64,000 bases of DNA from Lachnospiraceae bacterium. Lineage in GTDB: Bacteria; Bacillota_A; Clostridia; Lachnospirales; Lachnospiraceae. Both the position numbers and the translations under genes were made by a program. The first letter of the stretch is position 1. Every line of letters begins with the position of its first letter. Below the pieces are notes generated by a model. That model made no database searches and was not told where the DNA came from. It saw nothing but the letters and a program-made list of their open reading frames with translations. Of the stretch, positions 44,806 through 53,398 are shown piece after piece. The stretch is from NCBI GenBank assembly GCA_009911175.1, contig QXWX01000036.1, positions 3,084-67,083 of the forward strand. The letters are read 5' to 3'.

Positions 44806-44892
44806 TTTCCTGGCCGGCTTATAGAGTCTTTCTATAAGCCGGCTGTCCTTATGTCATTTTGCAATTAGACGGAAGCTGAAATAAAAGCTATA
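44806..44892. repeat. Direct repeat copy 2 (terminator plus promoter-like segment)
   Basis: About 87 bases matching 31315-31400. The hairpin GCCGGCTTATAGA/TCTATAAGCCGGC ends the ABC operon. A TAGACG (about 44866) and TATACT (44889-44894) spaced by 17 bases may start transcription of the double-cubane gene. Confidence 0.8.
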
Positions 44893-44958
44893 CTAAAAGA
44901 CAGAGAACAAGGAGTTGCAGAAAAATAACTCCTAAACGAAAAACAAAGGAGAAGAACA

Positions 44959-46229
44959 ATGGCAAATTATGCAGAAATGTGGAAAGACTTAGGGATGGAT
45001 CTGGAGGCCCACGACGCGCTCTGCGCGGTGCTCCCCACCGCATTCGGCGACGTATACCTTTCACAGGAAAACCGCCCGGAGGGCATGGGCTTCTGGGATA
45101 TGGTCGTGGCGGACATCCACGGCATCCGTCCGGCGGAGCTGATTGAGGCGCAGAAAAAGGGGCAGAAGGTATTCGGTACGTTCTGCGTCTATGTGCCGGA
45201 TGAGGTAGTGATCGCGGCAGACGGCATTGTGACCGGGCTGTGCGGCGGTTCTCAGTTCTGGGTTCCGGGCGGGGAAAAGGTTCTGCCGAAAAGCACTTGT
45301 CCGCTGATCAAGGCATCCGTGGGCGCGCGCCTGGAACGAACCTGCCCGTTTTTCAGAATTGCGGATATGTATGTAGGGGAGACCACCTGCGACGGCAAGA
45401 AAAAAGCCTGGGAAATTCTGGGCCAGGACGTTCCATGCACATCATGGACATGCCCCAGATGAAGCGGCCCCAGGACGTGAAGAAATGGGAAGACGAGATC
45501 AAAACATTTGCCCATGTTGTCGAAGAATTTACAGGAAATCAGATCACTCCGGAGAAGCTGGGTGACGCGATCCATATTATCAATGAAAAGAGGAAAGCCC
45601 TGGCCCGCCTGTACGAGGCGAGAAAGGCAAAGAATATCCCCATCAGCGGAAGAGACGCGCTTCTGGTGATGCAGATCGCGTTTTTCGACGATCCGGCGCG
45701 CTGCGCGCAGATGACAAACAAGCTGGCGGACGAGCTGGAGCAGCGGATTGCCGACGGCGTGTCTGTATTTCCAGCAGGGACGAAGCGTATCCTGCTCTCC
45801 GGAACCCCGATGGCGATTCCAAACTGGAAGCTGCATCAGATCATCGAGACCAGCGGCGCCGCGGTGGTATGCGAGGAGACCTGTACAGGAACACGCTATT
45901 TTGAAAATCTGGTGGATGAGACAAAAACGACCCTGGATGAGCAGTACGCGGCCATTGCCGAGCGGTATATGGGTGTGAACTGTGCGTGCTTCACGCCGAA
46001 TACCGGCCGTGTGGACGACATCCTGCGCCTGGCAAAGGAATACAACGTGGACGGCGTGATCGACGTGAACTTAAAGTTCTGCTGTCTGTACGATACGGAA
46101 GGCTACACGGTGGAGAAGGCATTGAAGGACGCGGGGATCCCGGTCCTGGGGATCGAGACGGACTATACGGATGCCGATGCGGAGCAGCTCCGTACCAGGA
46201 TCCAGGCCTTTGTGGAGATGTTGGGCTAA
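44959..46229 (+). pseudogene. Double-cubane-cluster 2-hydroxyacyl-CoA dehydratase-like reductase, single frameshift
   Basis: The first frame (44959-45462) gives residues 1-158, then a one-base loss near 45434 throws it out of frame. The rest continues at once from HIMDMPQMKRPQDVKKWEDE to the stop at 46229, for a protein of about 423 residues. The start MANYAEMWKDLGMDLEAHDA, the cysteines in ERTCPF, and the late CEETCTGTRYFENL and KFCCLYDTEGY mark the double-cubane-cluster (YjiM/DCCP) branch of the BadD/HgdB family, which does ATP-driven low-potential reductions of small molecules. All ligating cysteines are kept, so the shift is recent or a sequence error. GGAGAAG precedes the ATG. DUF3343 follows two bases later. 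Confidence 0.85.
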
Positions 46230-46230
46230 G

Positions 46231-46506
46231 ATGGAAGAAGAAAGCAGAATCAATTATTATATCTTGTTTGAAAATTATACACATGGGATGCTCCTGCAGG
46301 AGCTGTTACGGGAAGAACACATTTCTTCCCGTATTTCTCCCGCGCCCCGTTCCATCCAGGGGGAGCTGGGATGCGGCATGTCCCTGCTGATCCAGCCGGA
46401 GGACATCGACCAGGTGCGGGCATGCATCGAAAAGCATCACGCTGAGTATCACGACATTGCGGCTTTGCCCTGCCAGATCAATCCCCGGAGGAACAGATTT
46501 TGCTGA
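46231..46506 (+). CDS. DUF3343 protein
   Basis: 91 residues, with YYILFENYTHGMLLQELLRE and the signature SIQGELGCGMSLLIQPEDID. DUF3343 proteins lie beside double-cubane or selenium-linked redox genes in Clostridia and probably assist the enzyme (sulfur or electron handling), but no activity is proven. The ATG at 46231 follows the preceding stop by one base, so the two genes are co-translated. The ATPase activator (archerase) that these reductases need is not in the window and must be encoded elsewhere. Confidence 0.85.
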   Translation: MEEESRINYYILFENYTHGMLLQELLREEHISSRISPAPRSIQGELGCGMSLLIQPEDIDQVRACIEKHHAEYHDIAALPCQINPRRNRFC

Positions 46507-46609
46507 GGAAAAATAAAAATCTTATTAAAATTGGTTGCTATTTTAGGCAGAATTGAATATACTATATATAGTTAATGCCGCTGGCTTAACAGAACGCGGA
46601 TTTAACAGT

Positions 46610-46635
46610 GGGACGGATTTTCCGTCCCTGTTTTT
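46610..46635 (+). terminator. Rho-independent terminator
   Basis: GGGACGGA (46610-46617) and TCCGTCCC (46621-46628) followed by TGTTTTT. It closes the double-cubane/DUF3343 unit. Confidence 0.8.
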
Positions 46636-46662
46636 ATAACAGGAGGATGCAGGAGAACAACA

Positions 46663-47358
46663 ATGGCAAAAATCTTATTACTGGAAGACGATACAAGCCT
46701 CAACCGGGGCATCAGCCTGAAGCTGGAAAAGGAAGGCTACGAGGTGCTGAGCGCCGTCCGGGCCGCTCAGGCGGAGGAAATGTTCCGGGAAAATGAGGTG
46801 TCCCTGATTATCAGCGACATTACGATGGAGGACGGGGACGGACTGGAATTTTGCCGGAGCATTCGCAGAGTCAGCGACGTCCATCTGATTTTCCTGACCG
46901 CCCTGGATCAGGAAGTGGATATTGTAAACGGCTACGACGCCGGAGCCGACGACTACATCACCAAGCCATTCAGCCTGATGGTTCTGATTTCAAAGGTCAA
47001 CGCGCTGATGCGCAGGATCGGGCAGAGCCAGAAGGAGCACGGACAGGCCCTGTGCTCCCGGGACATTCGGGTGCAGTGCCGGGAGATGCGGGTCTATAAA
47101 GGGGACGAAGAGCTGCTCCTGAGCAAGAAGGAAATACAGCTCCTGCTATATTTCCTGGAAAATCCGAAGCAGATCATTTCGAAGGAGCAGATCCTGGAAG
47201 CCGTATGGGACATGGACGGGCAGTTCGTGGATGACAACACGGTCCCGGTCACCATCAGCCGCCTGAAAAAGAAGATCGCCGAGGATGAGGATTACGAGTA
47301 TATCAAGAATGTCAGGGGGCTGGGGTATCTATGGACGTCGGAAGCATCGAGAAAGTAA
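46663..47358 (+). CDS. OmpR-family response regulator
   Basis: 231 residues. The receiver domain has LEDD near 8-10, phosphorylation site Asp52 (IISDITME), Thr and Lys switch residues (FLTALDQ, YITKPF) and an OmpR/PhoB winged helix from about 130. It forms a two-component system with the next gene. The last 28 bases overlap the kinase frame. ACAGGAGGATGCAGGAG gives a strong ribosome site. In Firmicutes such regulators next to FtsX-like ABC genes respond to cell-wall-active peptides and raise transporter levels. Confidence 0.95.
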   Translation: MAKILLLEDDTSLNRGISLKLEKEGYEVLSAVRAAQAEEMFRENEVSLIISDITMEDGDGLEFCRSIRRVSDVHLIFLTALDQEVDIVNGYDAGADDYITKPFSLMVLISKVNALMRRIGQSQKEHGQALCSRDIRVQCREMRVYKGDEELLLSKKEIQLLLYFLENPKQIISKEQILEAVWDMDGQFVDDNTVPVTISRLKKKIAEDEDYEYIKNVRGLGYLWTSEASRK

Positions 47359-48494
47359 AGGAACTGTCGAATGCAGGAGCATCTGGCGGCGGAAGCATCG
47401 AGAAAATGATCCGCAATCATGAACGGGGCTATATCTGGCTGGAACACGAATGGAAGAAAAATCTAGGGATAAGCACGGCGGGAATCGCGGTCTTATTCCT
47501 TTTTTTGCTGCCCGCGAAAATCCCGCTGCCCTACTATTCCGCGCTGTTCGCCGGAACGGTTCTGGCAAACGGAATCTGGTGCTTTCTGACATACCGTCGG
47601 AAATACAAAGATTACCTGGAAATATCAGACTGCCTGGAGGAATTGGAAGCAGGCAATTACAAACGGCGGACGGCTGAAACAGGAAGTTACAGACAGCAGG
47701 CGGGCGGGGATACCCTGAAAACCGGAATCAGATCCCAGCTGCAGGAGCAGATGGAGCGGGTCGGCCATGCGGTGGAGGTGTATAAAAGTCAGCTGGAGAA
47801 AGAAAAGGAAAATACCAAAGCAATGATCACGGATATTTCCCACCAGCTAAAAACCCCGGTGTCGGCGCTGGGGCTGAGCCTGGAGCTTTTAGGGGATGAC
47901 CAGATCACGGAGGAGGAAAAGCGGGAATTTCTGGAGCGGGGAAAGCAGGAGGCGGAAAAGCTGAACCACCTCATGGAAACATTGGTGAACCTGTCCAGGC
48001 TGGAGGCGGACATGATCCGTCTGGAACCGCGGAAAGCCAGCCTGAAAGCAACGCTGGTCCGCGGGGTAAACGGCATCTATCTCAAGGCAGAGGAAAAACA
48101 GATCGAGATGGAGATGAAGGAATTTTCCGATATGGAGCTTCTGCATGATCCCAGATGGACGGCGGAAGCTATTTCCAATGTACTGGATAACGCGGTGAAA
48201 TATTCTCCCGCCGGAAGTACGGTCCGGATCCGGGTAGAGCCCATGGCCTCCTATGTCTTTATCAAGGTGGAGGATGAAGGGATTGGGATTGAAAAATCCG
48301 AGTATCCGAACATTTTCAAACGCTTTTACCGGGGAAAGCGGCCGGAAGTCGAAGCGCAGGAGGGCGCGGGCGTGGGGCTGTATCTGGTTCGGAAGATTTT
48401 CGAGGAGCAGGGCGGAAATGTGTGCGCGCTTCCGGCCCACGGCAGGGGAACTGTGATCCGGATGATGCTTCCGAAGAAATATGGATTAGAGTAG
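47331..48494 (+). CDS. Sensor histidine kinase (BceS/VncS-like)
   Basis: Up to 387 residues. Two membrane segments around 47-86 are joined by a very short outside loop, as in intramembrane-sensing kinases. The DHp domain has His171 in MITDISHQLKTPVSAL, and the ATPase domain has SNVLDNAVKYS, DEGIGI and GAGVGLYLV. The first 25 residues overlap the regulator gene and repeat its last codons (GGAAGCATCGAGAAA occurs at about 47340 and 47391), so the older start may be the ATG at 47406. It probably senses antibiotic-bound transporter rather than a free ligand; this is inference from the family. Confidence 0.93.
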   Translation: MDVGSIEKVKELSNAGASGGGSIEKMIRNHERGYIWLEHEWKKNLGISTAGIAVLFLFLLPAKIPLPYYSALFAGTVLANGIWCFLTYRRKYKDYLEISDCLEELEAGNYKRRTAETGSYRQQAGGDTLKTGIRSQLQEQMERVGHAVEVYKSQLEKEKENTKAMITDISHQLKTPVSALGLSLELLGDDQITEEEKREFLERGKQEAEKLNHLMETLVNLSRLEADMIRLEPRKASLKATLVRGVNGIYLKAEEKQIEMEMKEFSDMELLHDPRWTAEAISNVLDNAVKYSPAGSTVRIRVEPMASYVFIKVEDEGIGIEKSEYPNIFKRFYRGKRPEVEAQEGAGVGLYLVRKIFEEQGGNVCALPAHGRGTVIRMMLPKKYGLE

Positions 48495-48529
48495 AAAGGC
48501 TTCAGGTCCGCCGCGCGTAAACTCGTAGT

Positions 48530-48545
48530 ATAACAAAATTGTTAT
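48530..48545. promoter_or_regulatory. Palindrome upstream of ABC operon
   Basis: ATAACAAAATTGTTAT is a perfect 16-base palindrome about 135 bases before the ABC ATPase gene. A TTGTAAGG word follows at about 48571. It could be the binding site of the response regulator; this is inference. Confidence 0.4.
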
Positions 48546-48680
48546 CTTTTTTGAAAGGTTCTTGTAAGGCTTCCGGAGTATGATAAAAACAGGTTGCGGG
48601 ATGCCCCTTGATCAGGCGCGCCCCGTAACACATACAGAACAGAATCAATTGAACATCTATCATGAAAGGAGCCTTCTTAT

Positions 48681-49349
48681 ATGCACCCGATTTTAGAAAC
48701 CATTGATCTTGTAAAAACTTACGGCGACGGTGATCATCAGATCAAAGCCATCGACCACACCAGCATCACTGTCGAACACGGAGAATTTGTGGCAGTGGTG
48801 GGCCGGTCCGGCTCCGGAAAATCTACCCTCCTTCATATGCTGGGCGGGCTGGACCGGCCGGACAGCGGGCAGGTAATCATCAGCGGACAGGATCTGTTTT
48901 CCTTAAAGGATGAACAGCTTGCGGTATTCCGCAGGCGGAAGATCGGATTTATTTTTCAGGATTTCAATCTGATCCCGGCGTTGAATGTGTGGGAAAATAT
49001 CGTCCTTCCCATCGGCCTGGACGGCAAACGAGTGAACAAGGACTATGTGCTGGACATCATCCAGAGCATCGGCATGGAGGACCGTTTAAAAGCCCTGCCC
49101 AGTACGCTCTCCGGAGGCCAGAAGCAGCGGACGGCCATCGCCAGGGCATTGGCGTCCCGCCCGGCCATCATCCTGGCGGATGAACCCACGGGGAACCTGG
49201 ATTCTCACACCGAGATGGAGGTGGTCACCATGCTGAAAAGCTGCGTGGCAAAATACGGCCAGACACTGGTCATGATTACCCATGACGAAACCATTGCCCA
49301 GATGGCGGACCGCACCCTCATCATCGAGGACGGGAAGGTGGTGGGTTAG
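48681..49349 (+). CDS. ABC transporter ATP-binding protein (BceA/VexP type)
   Basis: 222 residues with GRSGSGKST (Walker A near 41-49), [10 protein letters not shown] (Q-loop), [15 protein letters not shown] (signature), [12 protein letters not shown] (Walker B) and MITHDE (H-loop). It is the ATPase of an antimicrobial peptide-type exporter or sensor complex. AAAGGAG stands ahead of the ATG. It ends one base before the permease start, so the pair is translated together. It follows the two-component system in the same direction, with its own spacer. Confidence 0.95.
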   Translation: MHPILETIDLVKTYGDGDHQIKAIDHTSITVEHGEFVAVVGRSGSGKSTLLHMLGGLDRPDSGQVIISGQDLFSLKDEQLAVFRRRKIGFIFQDFNLIPALNVWENIVLPIGLDGKRVNKDYVLDIIQSIGMEDRLKALPSTLSGGQKQRTAIARALASRPAIILADEPTGNLDSHTEMEVVTMLKSCVAKYGQTLVMITHDETIAQMADRTLIIEDGKVVG

Positions 49350-51953
49350 ATGAACACAATCAGCAGGACTGCGCTTTCCAATTTCAGGAAAAATAAAAGC
49401 AGGAATTTATTGATCGGGACGGCGATTGGGCTCACCGCGCTTTTACTGACCGCTGCGCCCACAGTCATTCTCGGCTTTATCACGATCCGGAATCAGGCAG
49501 TGAACCAATATCACCCAACCTTTCATGCCATGTACCGGGATGTGGACAGCCAGACAGCGAAGAAGCTCCTGGCGGATGAACGGATCGAACAGGCCGGGCT
49601 CCGGGAGGATGCGGCGGCGATGTACTGCGACCAGGATTCCGACATCCGGATCACCATGATATTCATTGACCAGGCAGCGGCGGAGCTTTCCAGACAGGAA
49701 CTGGCGGAAGGACATTTGCCGGAGAAGGCGGATGAGATCGTGGTATCAAAGGGAGTCCTGGAAGCCATGGGGCTGGAAGGGACGGTGGGAGACCGGATCC
49801 AGATCCCATACCGCCCGAACGGCGGGAGCGAGACCAGGGAAAACCGGGAATTTACCATTTCGGGAATGGTCACGGACTCCGAGATCTCCATTCGGGAGGG
49901 CCTGTACTTCTGCTTCGTCTCGGATGCGTTTGCCGGAGAGATCCTGGCGGAGAATGAGCATGAATATCGGATCTACCTCCGGCTGGCCGGTGCGGACGGG
50001 ATGACCACCGACGCTATTCAGGAGCAGATCGAAACACTGGGCGGGGAATATGGTATTGCGAAAAATGAGATCGTCCTGAATCGGGAATATCTGATGGCAA
50101 ATTATGTGGATACGTCCGTATACAGCGGGCTTGGACTGGTGCTGGCACTGATCGCGCTGGTCGGGGCGCTGACCATTTACGGAATTTACTATGTGTCCAT
50201 GCTGGATAAAGTGCAGGAATACGGAAGGCTGCGCGCGGTGGGCGCCACGAAACGGCAGATCCGCCAGCTTGTCTTCCGGGAGGGGCTTGCGGTGGCGGCG
50301 ATTGCGGTTCCCATCGGGATCCTTCTGGGAATTTTGGCAGGGGTGCAGGTGATCCGGCTGACGGCCAGATACAGTGTCAGCGGCGACATTGCCGTAGCAG
50401 AGCAGATGAAGCAGATTGTTGAAAAGGGAGAGGTGAATCTGATCCAGCCCTGGATTATTGTGTTCGGCGTTTTGATCAGCCTTGCGACGGTATACATTTC
50501 ACTGCAAAAGCCTATGCGCACGGCGGCCAGGATCTCCCCCATTGAGGCGCTGCGCTTCCGGGGGGACGAAGGAAATGCAGCCGCTTCCCGGAAAAAATCC
50601 CGGCAGGACAAAGCAGGCGCAAAAGCAGAAAAAAATGCTGCGGCTGCCGAAAAAAAATCTGCGGTACGGCTGCGTTTCCGGCAGAAAAATGGCAGCGCGT
50701 CCGGGAAGACCAGAAAGGGCTACGAGGAGATCGACATCCGGAAACTGACCCTCACCAACCTGAGCCGAAATAAGAAACGCACGGTTATGACCATTTTTAC
50801 GCTGGGGGCGACCGGGATCCTGTTCATGGTTGTTGCCGCGGTCTGCAGCTGTCTCTCCCCCGAGGATATGGTGAAGGACGATCTGCGGGAGAATATCCAG
50901 ATATCCGTGGACGCCTGGGAGGATCCCATGTACCCGGAGCGGGCGCTGAATAAAATCCAGCAGAATAATCCGCTGACAGAGGAGCGAAAGGAACAGATCC
51001 TTCAGATTGACGGAGTGGTGGATATTGATGTGGACACATCTGTAAGAGCCATGCTGGAAGGCCCCGAGGAGGCGGACGGAAGCCCGCTGGTAAGCAGCAT
51101 CACAGGAGTCAGCGCAAAGGCATTGGACGCGCTCAGAGATTATGTCTCGGAGGGCTCTCTGGATGACCCGGCTCTGGCGGACGGCACCGGGATTATTTTA
51201 GGAGAAAAGTTCCGGGATCGGTATGAAGAGATGAAGGACTGGAAGCCCGGGAAAACAATCCGTATGGAGCTGATGGACGGTGAGAAAATACTGCGGAAGG
51301 AGTTCCGGATCGCGGCAGTGACAAACGGCCCGATCAGCTATGGCGGAACCTGGCTTGCCATGCCCTCGGACGCGCTCCAAAGCCTCTGCGAAACGGATCT
51401 GACAGACTGCTTTGAGATCACGGTGGAGTCTGGGATGGAGAAAAGCGCCGCAGAGGAAATCCGGCAATTGACGGCGGATATGGAATACCTGGAGATCAGG
51501 ACGTATGAGGAAGCCTATGAGGAGGCGGAAAAGTCCATCGGCATCATTCTCTCGGGATGCTACGGGGTGCTTCTGATCTTCGGTCTGATCGGCATCCTGA
51601 ATCTGGTCAATACTATGATCAACAGCGTGTATGTCAGGCGCAGGGAGCTGGGAATGCTGCAGGCCATCGGCATGTCCGAGCGGCAGACAGTAAATATGCT
51701 GCAGATGGAAGGGCTGTTCTACACGATGGGGACACTGGTGCTGTCGCTGGGACTTGGGAGCCTGCTGGGGTACGGCGCGTTCCTGTGGTCAAAAAAGACA
51801 GGGATCTTTTCCATTACGACTTATCGGTATCCGGTGGTCCCGGCGCTGGTCCTTGCGGCAGTGGTGCTGGCAGTGCAGCTGCTGGTCACGTATCTGGTGA
51901 ACCGGAGCTTCCAGAAGCAGAGTCTGATCGACCGGATCCGGTTTGCTGAATGA
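49350..51953 (+). CDS. FtsX-like ABC permease with long outside domains
   Basis: 867 residues: a first membrane segment near 25-47, an outside domain to about 245, three segments (about 255-385), a long charged cytoplasmic loop of Lys/Ala-rich sequence (about 415-465), another segment near 488-508, a second outside domain and three C-terminal segments. It is the permease partner of the preceding ATPase. The Lys/Ala-rich loop (KSRQDKAGAKAEKNAAAAEK) is unusually long for the family. Context with the RR/HK pair suggests a peptide-antibiotic detoxification module. A hairpin ends the operon. Confidence 0.93.
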   Translation: MNTISRTALSNFRKNKSRNLLIGTAIGLTALLLTAAPTVILGFITIRNQAVNQYHPTFHAMYRDVDSQTAKKLLADERIEQAGLREDAAAMYCDQDSDIRITMIFIDQAAAELSRQELAEGHLPEKADEIVVSKGVLEAMGLEGTVGDRIQIPYRPNGGSETRENREFTISGMVTDSEISIREGLYFCFVSDAFAGEILAENEHEYRIYLRLAGADGMTTDAIQEQIETLGGEYGIAKNEIVLNREYLMANYVDTSVYSGLGLVLALIALVGALTIYGIYYVSMLDKVQEYGRLRAVGATKRQIRQLVFREGLAVAAIAVPIGILLGILAGVQVIRLTARYSVSGDIAVAEQMKQIVEKGEVNLIQPWIIVFGVLISLATVYISLQKPMRTAARISPIEALRFRGDEGNAAASRKKSRQDKAGAKAEKNAAAAEKKSAVRLRFRQKNGSASGKTRKGYEEIDIRKLTLTNLSRNKKRTVMTIFTLGATGILFMVVAAVCSCLSPEDMVKDDLRENIQISVDAWEDPMYPERALNKIQQNNPLTEERKEQILQIDGVVDIDVDTSVRAMLEGPEEADGSPLVSSITGVSAKALDALRDYVSEGSLDDPALADGTGIILGEKFRDRYEEMKDWKPGKTIRMELMDGEKILRKEFRIAAVTNGPISYGGTWLAMPSDALQSLCETDLTDCFEITVESGMEKSAAEEIRQLTADMEYLEIRTYEEAYEEAEKSIGIILSGCYGVLLIFGLIGILNLVNTMINSVYVRRRELGMLQAIGMSERQTVNMLQMEGLFYTMGTLVLSLGLGSLLGYGAFLWSKKTGIFSITTYRYPVVPALVLAAVVLAVQLLVTYLVNRSFQKQSLIDRIRFAE

Positions 51954-51965
51954 GAGGCCGGCGCA

Positions 51966-51998
51966 ATACTCACGGCAGATTTCATCGGCCGTGAGTAT
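51966..51998. terminator. Bidirectional terminator
   Basis: ATACTCACGGC (51966-51976) and GCCGTGAGTAT (51988-51998) form an 11-base perfect stem followed by ATTTAGG. It lies between convergent permease and AraC genes. Confidence 0.75.
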
Positions 51999-52026
51999 AT
52001 TTAGGATTCATGTTACCATACCCCTG

Positions 52027-53100
52027 TCATCGGCATTGATGCGCCTGCCGGAAGTCATGAGGAGAGACGGAAAACCTTTCCATAAAAAGCTTCCGGAAAT
52101 GGCTGACATTGGAGTACCCAATCTGTGCGGAAATCTCGCTCACCGGCAGGTCGGTCTCTTCCAACAGGGCCGCCGCCTGATTGAGCCGGATCTGCTGAAT
52201 ATTTTTGGAAAAGCTCATCCCCGTATAATCCTGGATCAGCCGGATCAGATGATGTTCGCTGTAATGGAAAAAATCCGCCATTTCTTTCAGGCTGGTATTC
52301 TGATAATGACTTTCCATGTATTTCAGCAGAAAAACAAAATCAGGCTCGTCATTTTCACCGGTTGGATTGGGAATGAAAACATCTTTCTCATGATTGCGGA
52401 GCAGTATCGAAAAGAACAGCTCTGCAATCTGATTTTTCACCGCGTTTTTATATCGTTTTTCAGAGCATTCCTCAAGGTAGAGATATTCCAGGATCCGGAA
52501 TAAACTGTCGTCATTTCCGGCATGGAATAACAGGTAGGAGTGCTCTTTGTTGCGGTAAAGCGTTTTCTGAAAAAAATCCCCCAGGATCGTTTTATTGGTC
52601 AGCGTATTAAAAAATGCCGAGTGAAATGTGCTGGAACGGATCAAAATATTGATCACCAGGCTGTCGTCATCCGCGGCATGGATCGCGTGCATGGTCCCGG
52701 GCGCCATGATCAGGACGTCCCCCTGGGATAAATGCTGATGCTGGCCGTTGATGTAATGGCTGCAGGAACCATTGAGCAGGCAGACGATCTCGAAAAAGCT
52801 GTGGGTGTGCAAAAAAGCGGGAAGATAGCGGAGATGCCTTGCGATCAGAAGGTCATTTCCGGAAGAGATGAAGGATTCTTCCAGCTTATGGTTCATCTGA
52901 AAATTCACATGGAAGCGCTGCGTGATCTCCTGGCTGATCTCCGATTCATGTTCTATCTCGATCAGATAGGCTTCCTCTGATCCGAGGCCGCTTTTCGTCT
53001 TAGCCTTCAAATAATCTTCAATTTTAAAATCCAGGTTATCTGTCCCACGGGGGGAATACATCGTGCTGGTATTGTAGCAGCTCTGCTTATATGCTTTCAT
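52027..53100 (-). CDS. AraC family regulator with cupin sensor domain
   Basis: 357 residues. The N-terminal region (about 1-85) leads to a cupin-like sugar-sensing domain (about 85-170; AFLHTHSFFEIVCLLNGSCS and DVLIMAPGTMHAIHA). A C-terminal double helix-turn-helix (about 250-350) holds SLKEMADFFHYSEHHLIRLI and VSEISAQIGYSNVSHFRKLF. Such regulators sense an imported sugar. It is divergent from the sugar symporter at 53399, which is its most likely target. A 66-base palindrome lies between them. The start ATG at 53100 has GCAGAGGATG ahead of it. Confidence 0.93.
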   Translation of the reverse strand: MKAYKQSCYNTSTMYSPRGTDNLDFKIEDYLKAKTKSGLGSEEAYLIEIEHESEISQEITQRFHVNFQMNHKLEESFISSGNDLLIARHLRYLPAFLHTHSFFEIVCLLNGSCSHYINGQHQHLSQGDVLIMAPGTMHAIHAADDDSLVINILIRSSTFHSAFFNTLTNKTILGDFFQKTLYRNKEHSYLLFHAGNDDSLFRILEYLYLEECSEKRYKNAVKNQIAELFFSILLRNHEKDVFIPNPTGENDEPDFVFLLKYMESHYQNTSLKEMADFFHYSEHHLIRLIQDYTGMSFSKNIQQIRLNQAAALLEETDLPVSEISAQIGYSNVSHFRKLFMERFSVSPHDFRQAHQCR

Positions 53101-53134
53101 GATTCATCCTCTGCAAATTTATTCCAACTGTACG

Positions 53135-53200
53135 GTTGCAATCCGAAATCTCAGTTTTATGGAGTTTATTGCAATAAAACTGAGATTTTGGATTAGCAAC
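53135..53200. promoter_or_regulatory. 66-base palindrome between AraC and symporter genes
   Basis: GTTGCAATCC and its complement GGATTAGCAAC-type arm extend inwards for about 26 bases each (with AAATCTCAGTTTTAT and ATAAAACTGAGATTT). It may be an operator, a terminator of antisense reads or a small mobile palindrome. No match to the GTTAC elements. Confidence 0.45.
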
Positions 53201-53398
53201 CTACTCATAAATGAGCAAAAAAGCAGCTGAATTTCTTCTTCCATCATATCACGCAAATTCCGGGTTGTCACTTATTTTCAAGTCAATGTCATTTTTCGTG
53301 CTGTTTTTTGTGCTTCTGAATTGCTATAGTAATCCTACGATTTACAGATGTATGAAAACCAAATAGCTGTTATCTAAAAATGAGAGGAGAGAACACAG

